A stretch of DNA of 64,000 nt from Cryptomeria japonica (taxonomy: Eukaryota > Streptophyta > Pinopsida > Cupressales > Cupressaceae): assembly GCF_030272615.1 (NCBI RefSeq), contig NC_081409.1, forward strand, positions 18,538,260 through 18,602,259. The letters run 5' to 3'. The notes beneath the pieces were generated by a model. The model made no database searches, had not been told where the DNA came from, and saw only the letters and a program-made list of their open reading frames with translations. The translations under genes and the position numbers were made by a program. Positions 47,028 through 59,729 of the stretch are shown here, one piece after another. Position 1 is the first letter of the stretch. Each line of letters opens with the position of its first letter.

Positions 47028-48837
47028 TGATAGGGAGATACGAAAAAATTGGCTCAAATTGTGTGTTTGTAATCAATTTGACTTGCATGTTCCCTTAAGG
47101 GTAGTTGTTGAAGGTTTTGTCACTTGTTTAGGTGATTTTTATTTGATTTCTTTCTTCCTCTATGCTTCATACCAACCCTAAGATCTTCCTACCATGTTAG
47201 TTCTTGTTTTCATTCAAACTTGCTCTCAAGGCTCAAAAAGGTGAAACTTTGCTTCTTAGCTCCAAAACACCAAGATCACTCACCAAGAGTTTTAGGAGGT
47301 TTAGGAAATTGTCTAACATCCCCTTAGGCTTAATTCAACTTGGTTTTTTGGTCTTTCAATTTGTCTTTTTACCCAATTTGAGGAAAAGCTCAAAACATGG
47401 CTACAAGAAAAGAGCCCCAATTAGCCCTCCAAAACTGCTAAAATGCTTACACAAAATGCCAAAACACCTCATGAAACCTTTGCATTTATGGATAACCTTT
47501 ATGGAGATCTTTCAAATTTTTTCTATGAGCAGGTTTGACAGGGCCGTACAATGATTGTCCTATATATATGCCTAAAAATAAGGGTTTTTAAAGGGTTTCA
47601 AGTCTTCCAACACCCCAACACCACTCCAAACACTTCTTCAGACCACCAAATCTCTTGAGAAGGTCTGTTCCATCATTATGAAGCCTTCCAACTTCTGGCC
47701 CTACAAGCATAAAGACAAACACTTGATGTGCAACCAAGTTTCAAGAGAAAAAATGCTCAAAACCATTGTATTTCAATACTTTGGCTGCTCAAAATGCTTT
47801 TATCAACTAATTATTCATTATAACACTCTTCCATATGGATTAAAAGCTATTATAAAAATTAATTCCACCTTGGGAAACCAAAACAAGGTTCACTTGGTGA
47901 GGGTTTGTAGAGCAACTTTGTTTTCACCTTGAAAGTTCACTAGTCGAGCTATGGGAGCTCGCCTAGTTAGCAACAAAAACCACTTTCCTTGCCATTACCA
48001 ATAAAAAAAAACTCATATGTACAAGAATTATATGTACAACAACTTGACTCTTACAGGCCATGGAGAAAGAGCCAAAAAAAATCAAGTTGCTTCTATTATT
48101 GAAGCCAAACCCTTACTCAACCAAGAAAAGGGTAAAACAAAATAATTTTGCTACAATGCTAAAACTACACACCAACACACAAACCCAGGTGAAAAAGCTT
48201 TAACACCTAATGAAACAATTTCCCAAATGAAAATAGTACAACCAAATGCTCAGGAAGTACGAATTGCTATACCATTTGGAGCAAAAAGTGTGACAAATGA
48301 TAAAATCTTGAGTTTTTGTATTGAAATATTCTTTTCTTTGAATGACAACCTGATACAAATTTGTGTAAGGATTTAAATAGTCACTCACCACCCAAATCAT
48401 GCCTAGGTATGGACCAATAACCACCTTTTGCCTTATTTTTACAAATTTTCCAAAAATTGTCAAAATATTGCTTGACAAACATTGACAATTTTTCGTACAA
48501 TGAACATTTTTGACTTGTGAGCCAAATAGACTTAACTCCACCATGTTAAATGGCTTAATACAACTAGACAAACATATTTCAATTCCTAGCAAGGCTTTAT
48601 AAGGCGTTTTAACCATTTTCCACATTTTGCCCATTCTAGGCTTACAAAGCATAAAATGTCAAAAATAGACCAAAAACTCACCAAACAACAAAACTAAGAC
48701 ACAAAGGACACTTAAACACACTAAACACACCCTTTGGACATACAAAAATTCCATTATTCAATTGAGACCAACATAGGCCATTTCAAACCAAAATTTGATG
48801 AAGTGCTCCATTAGCTTCACTAGGTGCTCCTACACCA
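47028..48837 (-). mobile_element. Element F: probable solo LTR, same family as E
   Basis: An 1,810-bp insertion inside the copia RT of H, flanked by CCGAG (47023-47027) and CCGGG (48838-48842), one mismatch. On the minus strand it begins TGGTGTAGGAGCACCTAGTG, nearly identical to the start of E, and ends CTCCCTATCA, like the CTCCCTATTA of E. A TATA-like TATTTAAATCC lies about 460 bp from the start, near the same offset as in E. Non-coding; the small open frames at 47204-47554 and 48200-48652 show no protein family. Confidence 0.75.
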
Positions 48838-48842
48838 CCGGG

Positions 48843-50456
48843 GAACTAAAGTCCAAGTCTCATTCTTCTCTGTCTGGTCTCATTCATCTTCCATAGCCTT
48901 TAACCAATGTTTATCTTTACAAGCTTCAATAACAGATGCTAGTTCAACTTGAGAAATAAGACATACCTCTTCATTTTCTAGTCTTCTTCTTGTCATAACT
49001 CCCTTGTTCCATCTCCAATGATTTGATCTTCAGAATGATTTAATCTTACATACCTTGGTGTCTTCTGAACTTCAGGTTCACTAATTTGATCATCAGTCAC
49101 AGTTTAATTTTTTGATTGTACCGGTGTATCTGTCTTAGTGTCCTGTACCGGTTGAGGCATTGTCGGTTCAGTTATGATCATTTCCACTTCCGGTTCCCTA
49201 TCATATGATATAGATTAATTTCTATATTGTTCATCCACTTTCACATTTGCACTCTCCATAATTTTTTGCAATCTTTTTTTATAACATCTATATGCTTTGC
49301 TCTGATTAGAATATCCAAGAAATATTCCTTCATCACATCTAGAATCAAACTTCCGAATTGAATCATCCCTTTTGATATTTACTTCCAAAAATTCTGAAAT
49401 ATTTAACAGTAGGTGTATGTCCAAATCATAATTCATAAGGAGTCTTACCGGTTTCACCTTTGATATGAACTCTATTGAATGTGTAGAATGTTGTACTCAC
49501 TGCTTCTCTCTAGTAGATGTGAGGCAATTTGGATTCCATCATCATGGTCCTTGCTGCATCCAAAATGGTTCTATTCTTTCTTTGCACTACTCTATTCCAT
49601 TGAGGAGTCTGGGGTGTAGGTAACTGTTTCCTAATTCCATTTGACTCACAATAACTATTAAATTCATGAGAAGTGAACTCATTGCCTTGATCTGATCTTA
49701 GACATTTGATTTTTAGTCCGGTTTCAGTTTCTACCATTTTTTAAAGATCTTAAATTTCTCAAAAGTTTCATACTTCTCCCTAAGAAAAGTCACCCACATC
49801 ATTCTAGAATAATCATCAATTATTAGCATGAAGTACCTATCACCTTGAAAGCTTCTAGTCCTTGCTGGACCACATAAGTCAGTATGAATTAAATCAAGAA
49901 CATCATTAGATTTATCATGTATGCTCCTAAAAGAAGTTCTAACTTGCTTTCCCAATTGACATTCCTTACAATACTAGATTATGAGGCTTCATAATCTTAG
50001 GTATATCTCTAACTACCTTTGTTGAATTGATCTTGACAATACAATCAAAATTGACATGACACAACCTCTTATGCCATAGCCAACTCTCATCAATATGAGC
50101 AATCAAACATGTCTTATTACTAGTGTTTAGGTGAAAGATATTACCTCCAGTCTAAGTACCGGTAGCAATCTCCAAACCAGTCTTGTTAATGATTTTGCAT
50201 TTTCTATTTTTGAATTGAAGTTGGAATCCCTTGTTCACCAATTGACCAACACTTAAAAGATTATGCTTCAGACCTTCTACATAGTAGACATTATTAGTAT
50301 TATGCTTACCATCCAGAGAAATAGTACCTCTACCTTTGATCATACATGCTTTGTCATCTCCAAATCTTACTTGACCACCATTGTATTCATGCAGGGATAG
50401 AAATTTTCTTTTATCTCCAGTCATATGATGTGAGCATCCACTATCAATTACCCATT
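48843..50456 (-). pseudogene. Ty1/copia protease end, integrase and RT linker (element H)
   Basis: Minus strand from 50456: DEWVIDSGCSHHMTGDKRKF is the protease D-S-G motif. YVEGLKHNLLSVGQLVNKGF is the gag-pre-integrase domain. KECQLGKQVRTSF belongs to the zinc domain. DLIHTDLCGPARTRSFQGDR, MLIIDDYSRMMWVTFLREKY and CLRSDQGNEFTSHEFNSYCE form the integrase core with its acidic residues. The C-terminal part has DEGIFLGYSNQSKAYRCYKK. The linker to RT ends ALKAMEDE-like, WTLVP at 48843. Stops and shifts lie near 49955, 49735, 49505 and 49214. The protease joins gag at 52875 after removal of G. Confidence 0.93.
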
Positions 50457-50461
50457 CATCC

Positions 50462-52869
50462 TTTTAGACACAATACACCACTGAGAGGGTTGTGAATAAG
50501 TGGTTCTCAAACTTTTCTCTTCTGCTGTCCTCTGTGAGCATACCGATGAATAGATCTAACTCTATGCAGACTTACCGATTAGTAGGGAGACCTAAAAAAG
50601 AGAAATCACACAAGGGACATCACATAACACCAATATATATGAGGAAGAACCCAATATGGGAAAAACCTTGATGAGCAATGCTGCTGGAGACTACTGGTCC
50701 AATCCAAGCTCATAGGTAAAACACTGTTACGAAGTTTAGGGCACCAACCCAAGGAGCATCAACCCCTGACTTTAGGGCACCAACCCAAGGAGCACCAACC
50801 CCCAACTTTATGGGCTACAAACCAAAGGAGCTACAACTCAGTGTTCTTAATGAAAATATCAATTAGAAAAGTAGTTGTCTTGTTACACGTGAATCTTGCA
50901 ACCATTTCAAATATCTTACTTTGTTGGTGAGATACCTTTTTTGCTAAACCAACTCACTCCTCTGCTGCTCACAATTGCAACCTTGTTGCCGATAAACTCT
51001 ACTGGTACAAATATCCTCTTTTCCCTTCTTTGCAGGATCTCCTTGTCACTCTCTGCACTTTAGCAGTTTCTTTGCCTGTTTTCTATCCACCTTCTCTACT
51101 GGTATAACCACTACCGGTTCTGCTCTGCTACTAGTTGAACACTTCCACCTGGTTCACCCTCACTGTCCTTCTCTTCTCAGGTGCTCGTTGAGCACTTAGC
51201 TGATTTGCTCTCACATGCAGAAGTAATATACATCACAACAACATAATATGCTTATCTTTAGGAGCAATATCAACTACATTTTTTGCTCACATATTTATAG
51301 CCTAGGTTTCTCACCAAAAGACAATTCAAATTTCAAGCGGTTAGGGTTTCTTCACCATCCTCAAGGTAAACCAAGCCCAATTAGATCCTGTCTGATCTGA
51401 TCTTCCAGACTCCCAGCTGCACAACATAGCCATTAACACACCTTCTAGATCACACCTTCCATATCTGGAGATCTTTTTTTTACCCTATTAGCTGGTCTCT
51501 TGGTCAAACACCAAGATTTGGTTCTGCTATTTCCTTCATCCACCTTGATCTCCTCAATCACTCTTAGTTGGATCGTAGTTGTCCTCCAGACCTCGAACCA
51601 CAAACCCCTGTAATAGCTCTACAACATGTCTCATGACTTTTGGGATTTGTCATTAATGTTGATCAACTCAGCAGCTACCCTGTAGGTGTGCATTCCTCTT
51701 ATCGTTGCATGCAGGTCCACCACCTTGACTCCATGTGGCATCCATGTCGACCAACTGCCAGCTTGGATCACCATGTTAGTTCAGATAGGTTCCCCGACCA
51801 AACACATTATCGGTTCCTCTTCTTTGCCGGTTTACTAACCCTACTGGTTAAACCCTCAAACTAGTCTATTATCCATTTTGCACTCTACTTCTCTTCTGGT
51901 GGATTGCTCAATCAGTTAGTACACTTGCTAACCTGCATTATGTACAAAATCATCAGATGGGGAATCATCTGCATCTGCACCTTTTTCATATTACTAGTGA
52001 ACATCCATACTGGTAAAACCCTCTTGATGACATCAGGTCATCAACCTTCAACTAACTCCATCTTTAGTTAGCCCATTCTCTTCTGACAATATCAGTTCAA
52101 CCTTGCCTTCTCCTTGATCTACTTTGACCATGTCTCAACCGGTTTGTCAAAATGGCAAACTCATTACTCATCATTTGTACCAGTATCTCAAAAAGCCTTC
52201 TCAGATAGTCCAATGCATATCCCTGATTGCATGCACTCAAGGCATTCCTTTGAATCATTGGTGGATCCGGTGTGAGCCTTCAGACACCTGCCTTTGCCTC
52301 ATCTACCTTATCTCACATGACTATGATGCATATTGTGCATAATAGGAGATAAGTTCCACTCACCGATGAGAGTGAGTTCTTGTAATCTACATCCTACAGT
52401 GCACTCATGTGACATCTCATGATGACTGCATCTTCATCCGGTGAGACTTTTGTTGTTATGCAACCTCATATCATATTGATGACTTATTCATTCTTCTCTT
52501 CCGGTGTTGAGGTGATTTAGATAACATTTTGCCACTTCATCACAAACAACATCCAAACACCTTGGCCAACTAATAACCATTAACTTGGTTGGTCTGACTT
52601 TTCCATGTCAACACATCATTTACTAGTTGACATCCTTTCCTTACCGGTGATACACGGTATCGGTAACCTTGTCACCTTGTCCACACAAGTTAGGCACTAA
52701 CTTGTGTACCGATAAACTCTGTCTAACCTTACCGGTGTCTTGCAATCCGCATAGATGTCAAGAATACCTCATCCTTCCCTGTACTCCTCCTTCATAGTGT
52801 TGCACATACATCACTCATACCAGTAGATATCCCCTATCGGTTGACATCAATGAAAACACAATGCCAACA
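50462..52869 (-). mobile_element. Element G: probable solo LTR related to the H LTR
   Basis: A 2,408-bp insertion in the protease of H with CATCC on both sides (50457-50461 and 52870-52874). On the minus strand it starts TGTTGGCATTGTGTTTTCAT and ends TGTGTCTAAAA (a mutated ...TAACA). Removing it joins EKVEDKD to EWVIDSGCSHH in frame. It shares stretches with the H LTR, for example ACATAACACCA followed by GGGAAAAACC near 50614-50666 compared with 62033-62080. It holds many CCGGT words but no credible gene; short open frames at 51640-51864 and 52124-52342 are not protein-like. Confidence 0.75.
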
Positions 52870-52874
52870 CATCC

Positions 52875-53161
52875 TTATCTTCAACTTTTTCTGCCAGGGC
52901 CTTTTCTTCAATCTTGATAGCCAGTATTGGTTCATCTTCCTTTAGGGCATAGAACACCCATTCCTTTCCATTGCTGGATCCACTAGCAGAGTCTTCTGTC
53001 GGTTCATCCTCAAAGTCATCACTTACTCCTTCCTTATCTGCTATGTAGCATTTCTTGTTTCTCTTGAATCTATGTCTATTTTGATTAGGCTTGAATGATT
53101 TCTTAACTCTTTCTTCAAATCTTGCATTCCTTTCAGGACATCTAGATGCAAAATGAGCAAT
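52875..53161 (-). pseudogene. Ty1/copia gag C-terminal part (element H)
   Basis: The minus strand reads IAHFASRCPERNARFEERVK, the second half of a CCHC knuckle. A basic segment follows (KPNQNRHRFKRNKKCYIADK), then the acidic linker DDFEDEPTEDSASGSSNGKE and WVFYALKEDEPILA. The first half of the knuckle, CFACNK, lies at 60940 beyond element I; removing I with one CTTAT rejoins CFACNKIAHFASRC. The frame here is open. Confidence 0.92.
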
Positions 53162-53166
53162 CTTAT

Positions 53167-54364
53167 TGTAGCGTCCTAAAATTGCGACACTTGCAATTTT
53201 GACTGCATTTCGGTCTTCACGATGGCGACGCAACACGCAACCTGAATGGAGACCCCGAAACTTGCTCATGACACTGAAAACTACATTTTCTTGCACCCTG
53301 GCCTGAACCTCCTTTGCACCCCACTGTCCCGGGAGGTGGGACCAGAGCGCCCAGCGCCCTAGTCCCTAGCCCTATTTTGGGCCCGGTTTCCTATGGGGCT
53401 TCGGGTCCTTTTGTTTGCAATTTGGAAAATAAACTTTCCTGGTCGGCCTAAGGTCGGGAAAATCAGTCTATTAACCCTAATTGGCAAGTATATAAACTAC
53501 ATTTGCCTCTCCCATTTGGGGTGAGAAGGACATATGTGTACAAGGCGTGGAAACTATACTCAAACATTCAAGCATTCAAGCATTCAAGCATTCCTTCTAA
53601 GTCTCCATTCAAGGCTAAGTGTTGCATTCAAGACAAGGATTCAACCATTGAAGAGGAGATCACATACTACAACATACAACATACAACATACAACAAACAA
53701 CAACATCTATACCTTCGCATATAAGGATACAAACATCCTTACAACAAGGTATTAGTACTTGTTTTACATTACATTTACAACATTTCTCATTTCTTGGTTA
53801 ATTCCAAAACCGGGGTTTGACCTAAGGGCAAACCCCTAATCCCTAACCCCCCAATCGTCTTCGCTTTTCTGTGTGTAGGTTGCAGGTACGTGGTTGAAAT
53901 TGAAGATCTGGAATCCTTGTGCAGAGACGAACAGATCCCCCTTCGTTTCATGGACTTTTCAGAGGACCGTGTGCACGCCGGGTGCCATCGTCCTGTCAAC
54001 TTTTGCTCAAATTTACAGGACAGCGCTGTATCGACATTTTACAGCTAATTCCAGGTCCGCAGCTTCATCCTATATCCCTATCTCAGTTTATAAGCAAATC
54101 TTTCTCACTTTCTATGCATTCCTAGTTCAATCTTTCTATCTACATTTCTTTACAAAAGAGGGTATCCTTGCTATCACAACCCTTGAAATTCATATAGAAT
54201 CCAATCTTACATTGTGTGGGATTGGATCTTGTGGGTTTCAACCCCTCTTTTGAATGTAAAGTCTCTCCTAAGTGAAAACCATCAACCCTAGTGACTCCCC
54301 CTTCTCTCTCCTCGGAGTTGGGGAGGGGAGAACGACTAGGGTTCGATCATTTTTCCGCTTTACA
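53167..54364 (+). repeat. Element I 5' LTR
   Basis: A 1,198-bp LTR from TGTAGCGTCCTAAAATTG to CCGCTTTACA. A TATA box, TATATAAAC, is at 53489-53497. Downstream are tandem words CATTCAAG (three or more, near 53565-53590) and ACAACAT (near 53668-53705). The second has one more unit in the 3' LTR. A GAGGACCGTGTGCAC motif at 53962-53976 recurs in the leader. Open frames at 53503-53755 and 53894-54253 are also in the 3' LTR but look incidental. Confidence 0.94.
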
Positions 54365-55637
54365 TTTTGGTGAACCCGACGTGAACATCCTTTTTGATTA
54401 TTCATAGTTAGATCTGAAAATTGGATTCCTTGATTACATTTCCATGTTTGATCTTTTGCAAAATTTTAGAGGTTAATTGCATAAAAACCCTAAATTTTCT
54501 TTTTAAGTAATTAAACTTGTGAAATGTTTAATTGTTGATGCTTGTTTCAGATCTGCCCTTCTATTACAAATTATCAATTCATATTTGTGCTTTAATTTTG
54601 AAAATTAAGTGGTTAAGTGTCAAAACCCTAATTTTTGAAACCCTCTTGATTCAACCTTTGTCCGATAATTTCACTGATCAAAACATCTCCAAATCAGCTG
54701 TAACTTTGGATTCCACAATAAAATCACAATATCTTTCATCCCTGAAAATTTGGAAAAAAGTTGCGAGGACCGTGTGCACCCCGAGCGCCATCATCCCCGA
54801 CATTTTTTCCGAAATTTCGGGAGCTAGATCTTACTGTATTTTTCTGCTAAAATCCAGAATTTTGGCTGATTTTATCAATTTTAACACCTTCAAAATTACA
54901 GTCAAAGTTGGTCTAGCGATTGCTTGGATTGAGGCTTCTAGTCATTCAAAAATTGTTGAAATTGAAATTTGTGTCAAAATTGTGTTTCTTACAGTCCTAA
55001 ATCTGAAAACTGTGTTATCATTCATTCAAAATTTCAGTGATTTATTCAAATTTTTGGCAATTTGTGACTTTTGAAATTAAGTGCTTAATTACAACAACTT
55101 TGATTTCCGCTTTCAAAATTGAATTTTGCGTGAAATTGAGTCAACTTTCAAATTTCAAAACTTGCATTGCTTTTGGTATTCCCTCTAAAATCATAAAATT
55201 CAAAATTTCAGTTTCCCTCTCTTTTTCAAAATTCAAATTTTGCATTTTTCGACAATCTTGGTAGGGTTTAATTTTGAGATTGCAACTTTAATTTGGCCTA
55301 TCTACAGATCATAAAATCACTCAATTTTTTTAGGTTAGCTGTAAAATTATCATAACTTTCATCCCTGAAAATTTCGAAAAAAGTTGCGAGGACCGTGTGC
55401 ACTCTGAGCGCCACGATCCCAGACATTTTTTCTGAAATTTCGGGAGATTGTCCTGATTGTATTTAACAGCTTAAATCTAGAAGATTGGATGGTTTTACTG
55501 AAATTTGCTACCTCTAAAATTCAAAATCTTCTCTCTCTCTTTAGTGCATGAGTTTTACAACAATAAGCCCTACCTACACTATTCCCGTTAGATGAAGCCT
55601 TAGAATTAAGTCTTTCCAAGGTTTAATTACTGAGGAG
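54365..55637 (+). other. Element I primer-binding site and leader
   Basis: TTTTGGTGAACCCGACGTG (54365-54383) directly follows the LTR and is the probable primer-binding site; I do not assign the tRNA. The remaining leader is T-rich. It contains two copies, about 624 bp apart, of a block with GAAAATTTGGAAAAAAGTTG followed by CGAGGACCGTGTGCAC, near 54744-54830 and 55368-55450. An open frame of 180 codons at 54532-55074 spans one of these but has no recognisable protein features. The leader may carry packaging or dimer signals. Confidence 0.75.
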
Positions 55638-58600
55638 ATGGAACCTAATTTGAATGGTCTTTTTAACGAGGACATGGGTAATTCCTCTTATCCTCTTAAT
55701 GATGAAGAAGCTCTCCATGAGGTTTCTGTAGAACAACTTTCAAAATTGGATAACCAATTTGATGATTTTCGACAGTGGATGTCTCAAGAATACCCTGATA
55801 GTCAAGCTCTTCCTTTAATTGAGGGTCTAAAACGTATGCTTCAAAGTGATAAGAATGGAATTGATATCTTGCGTGGTATTGCACACATTGTGGATTCAAA
55901 TGTGATGCCTATGAAAAGTTGTGCCGAAACCTTAGGTTATACACAACCTCCTACTCAAGACAATCATTCTATTCCTTTGACGACTCCTATTGCTAGTATA
56001 CCTACTTTTACATCAAACATAATGACTACTTCAACACAAGACATTCCTCCTATGATCACCAGTCATGGGGGCAATCCCTCTTCTTCAATTAACCCTCTTC
56101 CTTCATTCAATCCGACTTCTTCATTCATTCCTTCAGTGAGTGTTCCTATTATATCCCCACAAATGAACATGACGCAAGGGGGCAATTCGTTTTCCATTCC
56201 TCCTTGTAGTATTCCTCCTTTCCAATCATCTCCTATGACTAACTATCATAGTGTCCCACCACCTTACTCTCTACCTTCTTTCAATAACATAACACCTCCA
56301 TCACAATCTAACACGTCTAATATGAACTCTTTGACTGAAGCGACCATTAACAATCTTGCACAAACTGTCTCTTCTTTACAACAACAAATTGCCTCTATGA
56401 ATCAATCTAAGTTTAGTGTGCCCACATTTGATGTTGCGAGCCCACTTTCTCTTGATATTGTTCGAGCTATTCCCCCTAAACATGTTGAAATTCCGCATTT
56501 GGAGCTTTATAATGGTAAGGGTGATCCTCTAACACATGTTAAGACCTTTCAAACAATATGTACTGATTTTGCTTATGACCAAAGGTTGCTTGCAAAATTG
56601 TTTACTAGAACATTAAGAGATAAAGCCCTACAATGGTATTGCTCGTTGCCTTCTTATTCTATTACTTCTTTCGAACAACTTGCAAATGCTTTTATTCAAC
56701 AATTTCAAAACAATATAAGTCCTAAAGTTACTTTGATTGATTTAATGCATTGTAAACAAGGTGTTAAAGAAAAAGTGACTAATTTCATTGGTAGATATAA
56801 GCATTTGTATGCTCAAATTTCTTTTCCAGTGCCTGACAATGATATTCAAAGAATCTTTATTTCTAATTTACAAAAAGAGATTAGAGAAAAACTCCTGTTT
56901 ACTGAGTTTACTTCTTTCCAACAGTTGTGTGCAACTCTTCACAATTATCAACTGACTGTGAGTCAAATGGAACAATCACATCCTATGGCTCTGAGTGATA
57001 AGGGTGATAGTAGTCAACAACCATTTGGGAAGTTTAAACCGAACAGAGAGTCCATTAAATTCAATGAAAACATCATCAACGACAATGTGAATGCAGCATC
57101 AGGTGTGTCTCCTATTTCTAAGTTTTTCAAGAAAGAAAGAAAGTTTACTCCTTTGAATGAATCATTGCATAGTATTATGAATAAGTTATTGGAACAAAAT
57201 GTGCTTACCCTTCCTCCTATAAAGAAAATTGATCCTGCAAAGATTACTTCACCTTATTTTGATAACAAATCTTTTTGTCAATTTCATCGTCATCCTAGGC
57301 ATGATACTGAAAAATGTTTTTCTTTAAAGGGTAAAATTCAAGATTTGATTGATAATAATACTATCTCTATTTCTGGTGTGAATGATAAAGGCAATACATC
57401 TGTAGCTCCCCCTAACCAAAATCTTCAGATTTTTACTGATCCATTACCTTCTCATACCTCTAATGCGATTGATACTACTGATTCCTCTGTCTCACCTGAT
57501 GATCTCGTGTCTATGACTCCGAATGTGATTAACTTTGTGGAGCAACAGAAAATCCCTAAAGAACCTTCCATCACATTTGATTCCAGTGAAACTATCAGGG
57601 CACCTGATGGTCCTTTATATATAGTTGCAAAAGTCAAAAATACACCTTGCCGTGGAGTGCTTATTGATCCTTCTTGCATGGTTAATGTTATTACTGAAGA
57701 ATTTCTTTTTACTTTGCAATTGAATCAAGTGATCTATGACAAAACAGATGTGATTGTGAAATTATTTGATGCATTTTCTTCTCCTGCAATTGGTTCTATT
57801 ACATTACCTATTGAGGTCCATAACAAATCCCTTGATGTAGACTTTGCTATTATTCCATCATCTGAACAATTTCGTGTGAAGCTAGGCTATCCTTGGCTAT
57901 CTTCCATGAAAGCTATTGCTTCTCCTATTCACAAGTGTTTGAAATTTCCCCATAATGGTGAAGTTGTTACTGTCAATCATAGTCTCTTTAAACTAGCTGA
58001 AAGAACTTCTAGCGTTCCTATTGATTACTTTTGGCCTAAACAATTCCAATCTCTTCCTCCGCGAAGTGATCATCTTTTCAGATCTTATCAAAAGTGGAAA
58101 AAAGACATGATCCTATCTCTAAGTGAACCTAGAATACCCAAACTTGACATTCCTATCATTCTTGAGAAGGAAGTTCTTCCTTTGAAAGATAAAACTAATG
58201 TCTTTCCTCAAGAAGATTCCCAACCCATCCCCATGGATGTGACTATGTCTATGCCTAATAAACCTCCTAAGAGTAGACCTATACCTCCTCGTCATGATGG
58301 ACTTGGTCTCCTTCCTAAACCAAATATTCCTCCCTTATATGGAGCAGTTCCTCCTCCTTCCTTTTATAGAGAGAAGAGACCTTCCTCTTCTCCTATTATT
58401 CAACCTAAGAGACCACAACCTAAACACCCAAGTGCTAAGGATGAGTACATTCCTCCTCCTCAATCTTCTCAACTTCCTACTAAGACTAGACGAAATCGTT
58501 CTGCACGTGAATGCCGATGAAAGCGTCGTCTTAGAGCTCAGGCAACTGCTTCTCAAACTTTGCAATCCCCAAAAACACCTTCAACAAGCATTATTCCATT

Positions 58601-58985
58601 TTCTCCTCAGCCGATGATTGAACTGAAATCTCCTAAACATAAGATGCATGATGGTTTTGATCCTGTGCGAGTTAAAGATCCTATTTTTATAAATCTTGAT
58701 GATGATATAGATGAAAGCGTTATTCATGATGAAAATGTTACTTCTCTTGCTTCTGATAGTGAATATGAACTTGTTGATGTTGATAACCATTTATCTAACA
58801 AATTTTCTAAAGCACTTATCCTAGCTCCTAGACAAGAACACCGCGGCTTGGGATATGAACATAGCCCTTGTTTGGATCTTGTGATAGCTCCATCTGCTGT
58901 GTTGGATGTTCCTCCTCTAGCGTGTTCCCTACCTTCCCGAAACATTGATCAGCAAGATCTGGGGGTAGATGACGTGCTAGACTAG
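55638..58985 (+). CDS. Element I Gag with protease-like domain, one in-frame TGA
   Basis: The ATG at 55638 (MEPNLNGLFNEDMGNSSYPL) opens 960 codons. After a TGA at 58518-58520 the same frame runs on to 58985, giving 1,115 codons. Residues 1-270: acidic start, then a Ser/Pro/Thr-rich spacer. About 285-460: retrotransposon Gag capsid (YNGKGDPLTHVKTFQTICTD, then RTLRDKALQWYCSLPS). About 545-570: zinc-binding CQFHRHPRHDTEKC. About 655-790: retropepsin-like fold ending KLGYPWLSSMKAIASP. Its catalytic motif is VLIDPSCMVNVI, DPS in place of D-S/T-G, so proteolysis is unlikely. The C terminus is Pro-rich then acidic. Whether the TGA is a mutation or read through is unknown. Confidence 0.9.
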
Positions 58986-59729
58986 TTTCATTAGCATAGC
59001 AAATTCTCTCCCCCTCTCTTTTGTTACTTCTTCTATACGTTATTCTCATTCTTCTATTTGTTGTCCTTAGTGTTGTCTACTTGAGGACGATGCAAAGCAT
59101 TGAGATCTCTCGATCTCTCTCATGTTGACTCAAAAGACACAGGTGTTCCCTTCTTCTAGGTGACCTTCCTTGATTGGGGAATGAAGAACAATTATGCATA
59201 CATACATATGATATACATGAATTATCATACAGCATACTGACCCCGAGGAAAGCGAAGTCACCTTGTGCTTTGTGTTTGGTGTCTATTATCCTTGGGCTTA
59301 CCTTACACTTGGGGGCTAAATCCTTGTGATAACGTGCTCCTCTCCTTTCTCATTTCTTATATGTATCACTACCTTAAAGCAATCACCCCCGGTGAGGCGT
59401 GTGTGATCGCTTTAATGTAGGGGGGCATACATCCCGTTCATATCTTTTCAAGATACTTGAAAATTTCTTGACAAATTTAGCTTTGCCTTGAAAATTTTTG
59501 ATATCTTTCCTGCATGACTCATAGTGAGGGAACCTTACTACTGATAGTCATGGTTCTCCCTCGTGATCTTCCCTTTTACTTTGTCAATCGAAGTCGTAAG
59601 ATCCTTAGTCCACTGGGGGCTTGGTGTATCTTGCCTCCTTGACGTGGTGAAAGTCTTTCAATGTTGTTTCCTTGTACTTTACCGGAAGTATGAGCATACG
59701 CCTATACTCCCGCTAAAGTGGGGGCTAAA
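58986..59729 (+). other. Element I 3' untranslated region with polypurine tract
   Basis: About 740 bp of non-coding sequence after the gag frame, where pol would be in an autonomous relative. The phrase CTACTTGAGGACGATGCAAAG (near 59079) and several GGGGGCTAAAT-like words (59312-59320 and 59721-59729) stand out. The last of these, AAAGTGGGGGCTAAA (59715-59729), is the polypurine tract against the 3' LTR. Confidence 0.82.

Noticed and set aside
50477-50487. Start of G at TGAGAGGG (50482)
   Set aside because: No duplication fits; starting at 50462 gives CATCC on both sides and a continuous protease frame.
54532-55074. 180-codon open frame in the leader of I
   Set aside because: T-rich and low in complexity, overlaps a duplicated leader block, no recognisable domain; likely chance.
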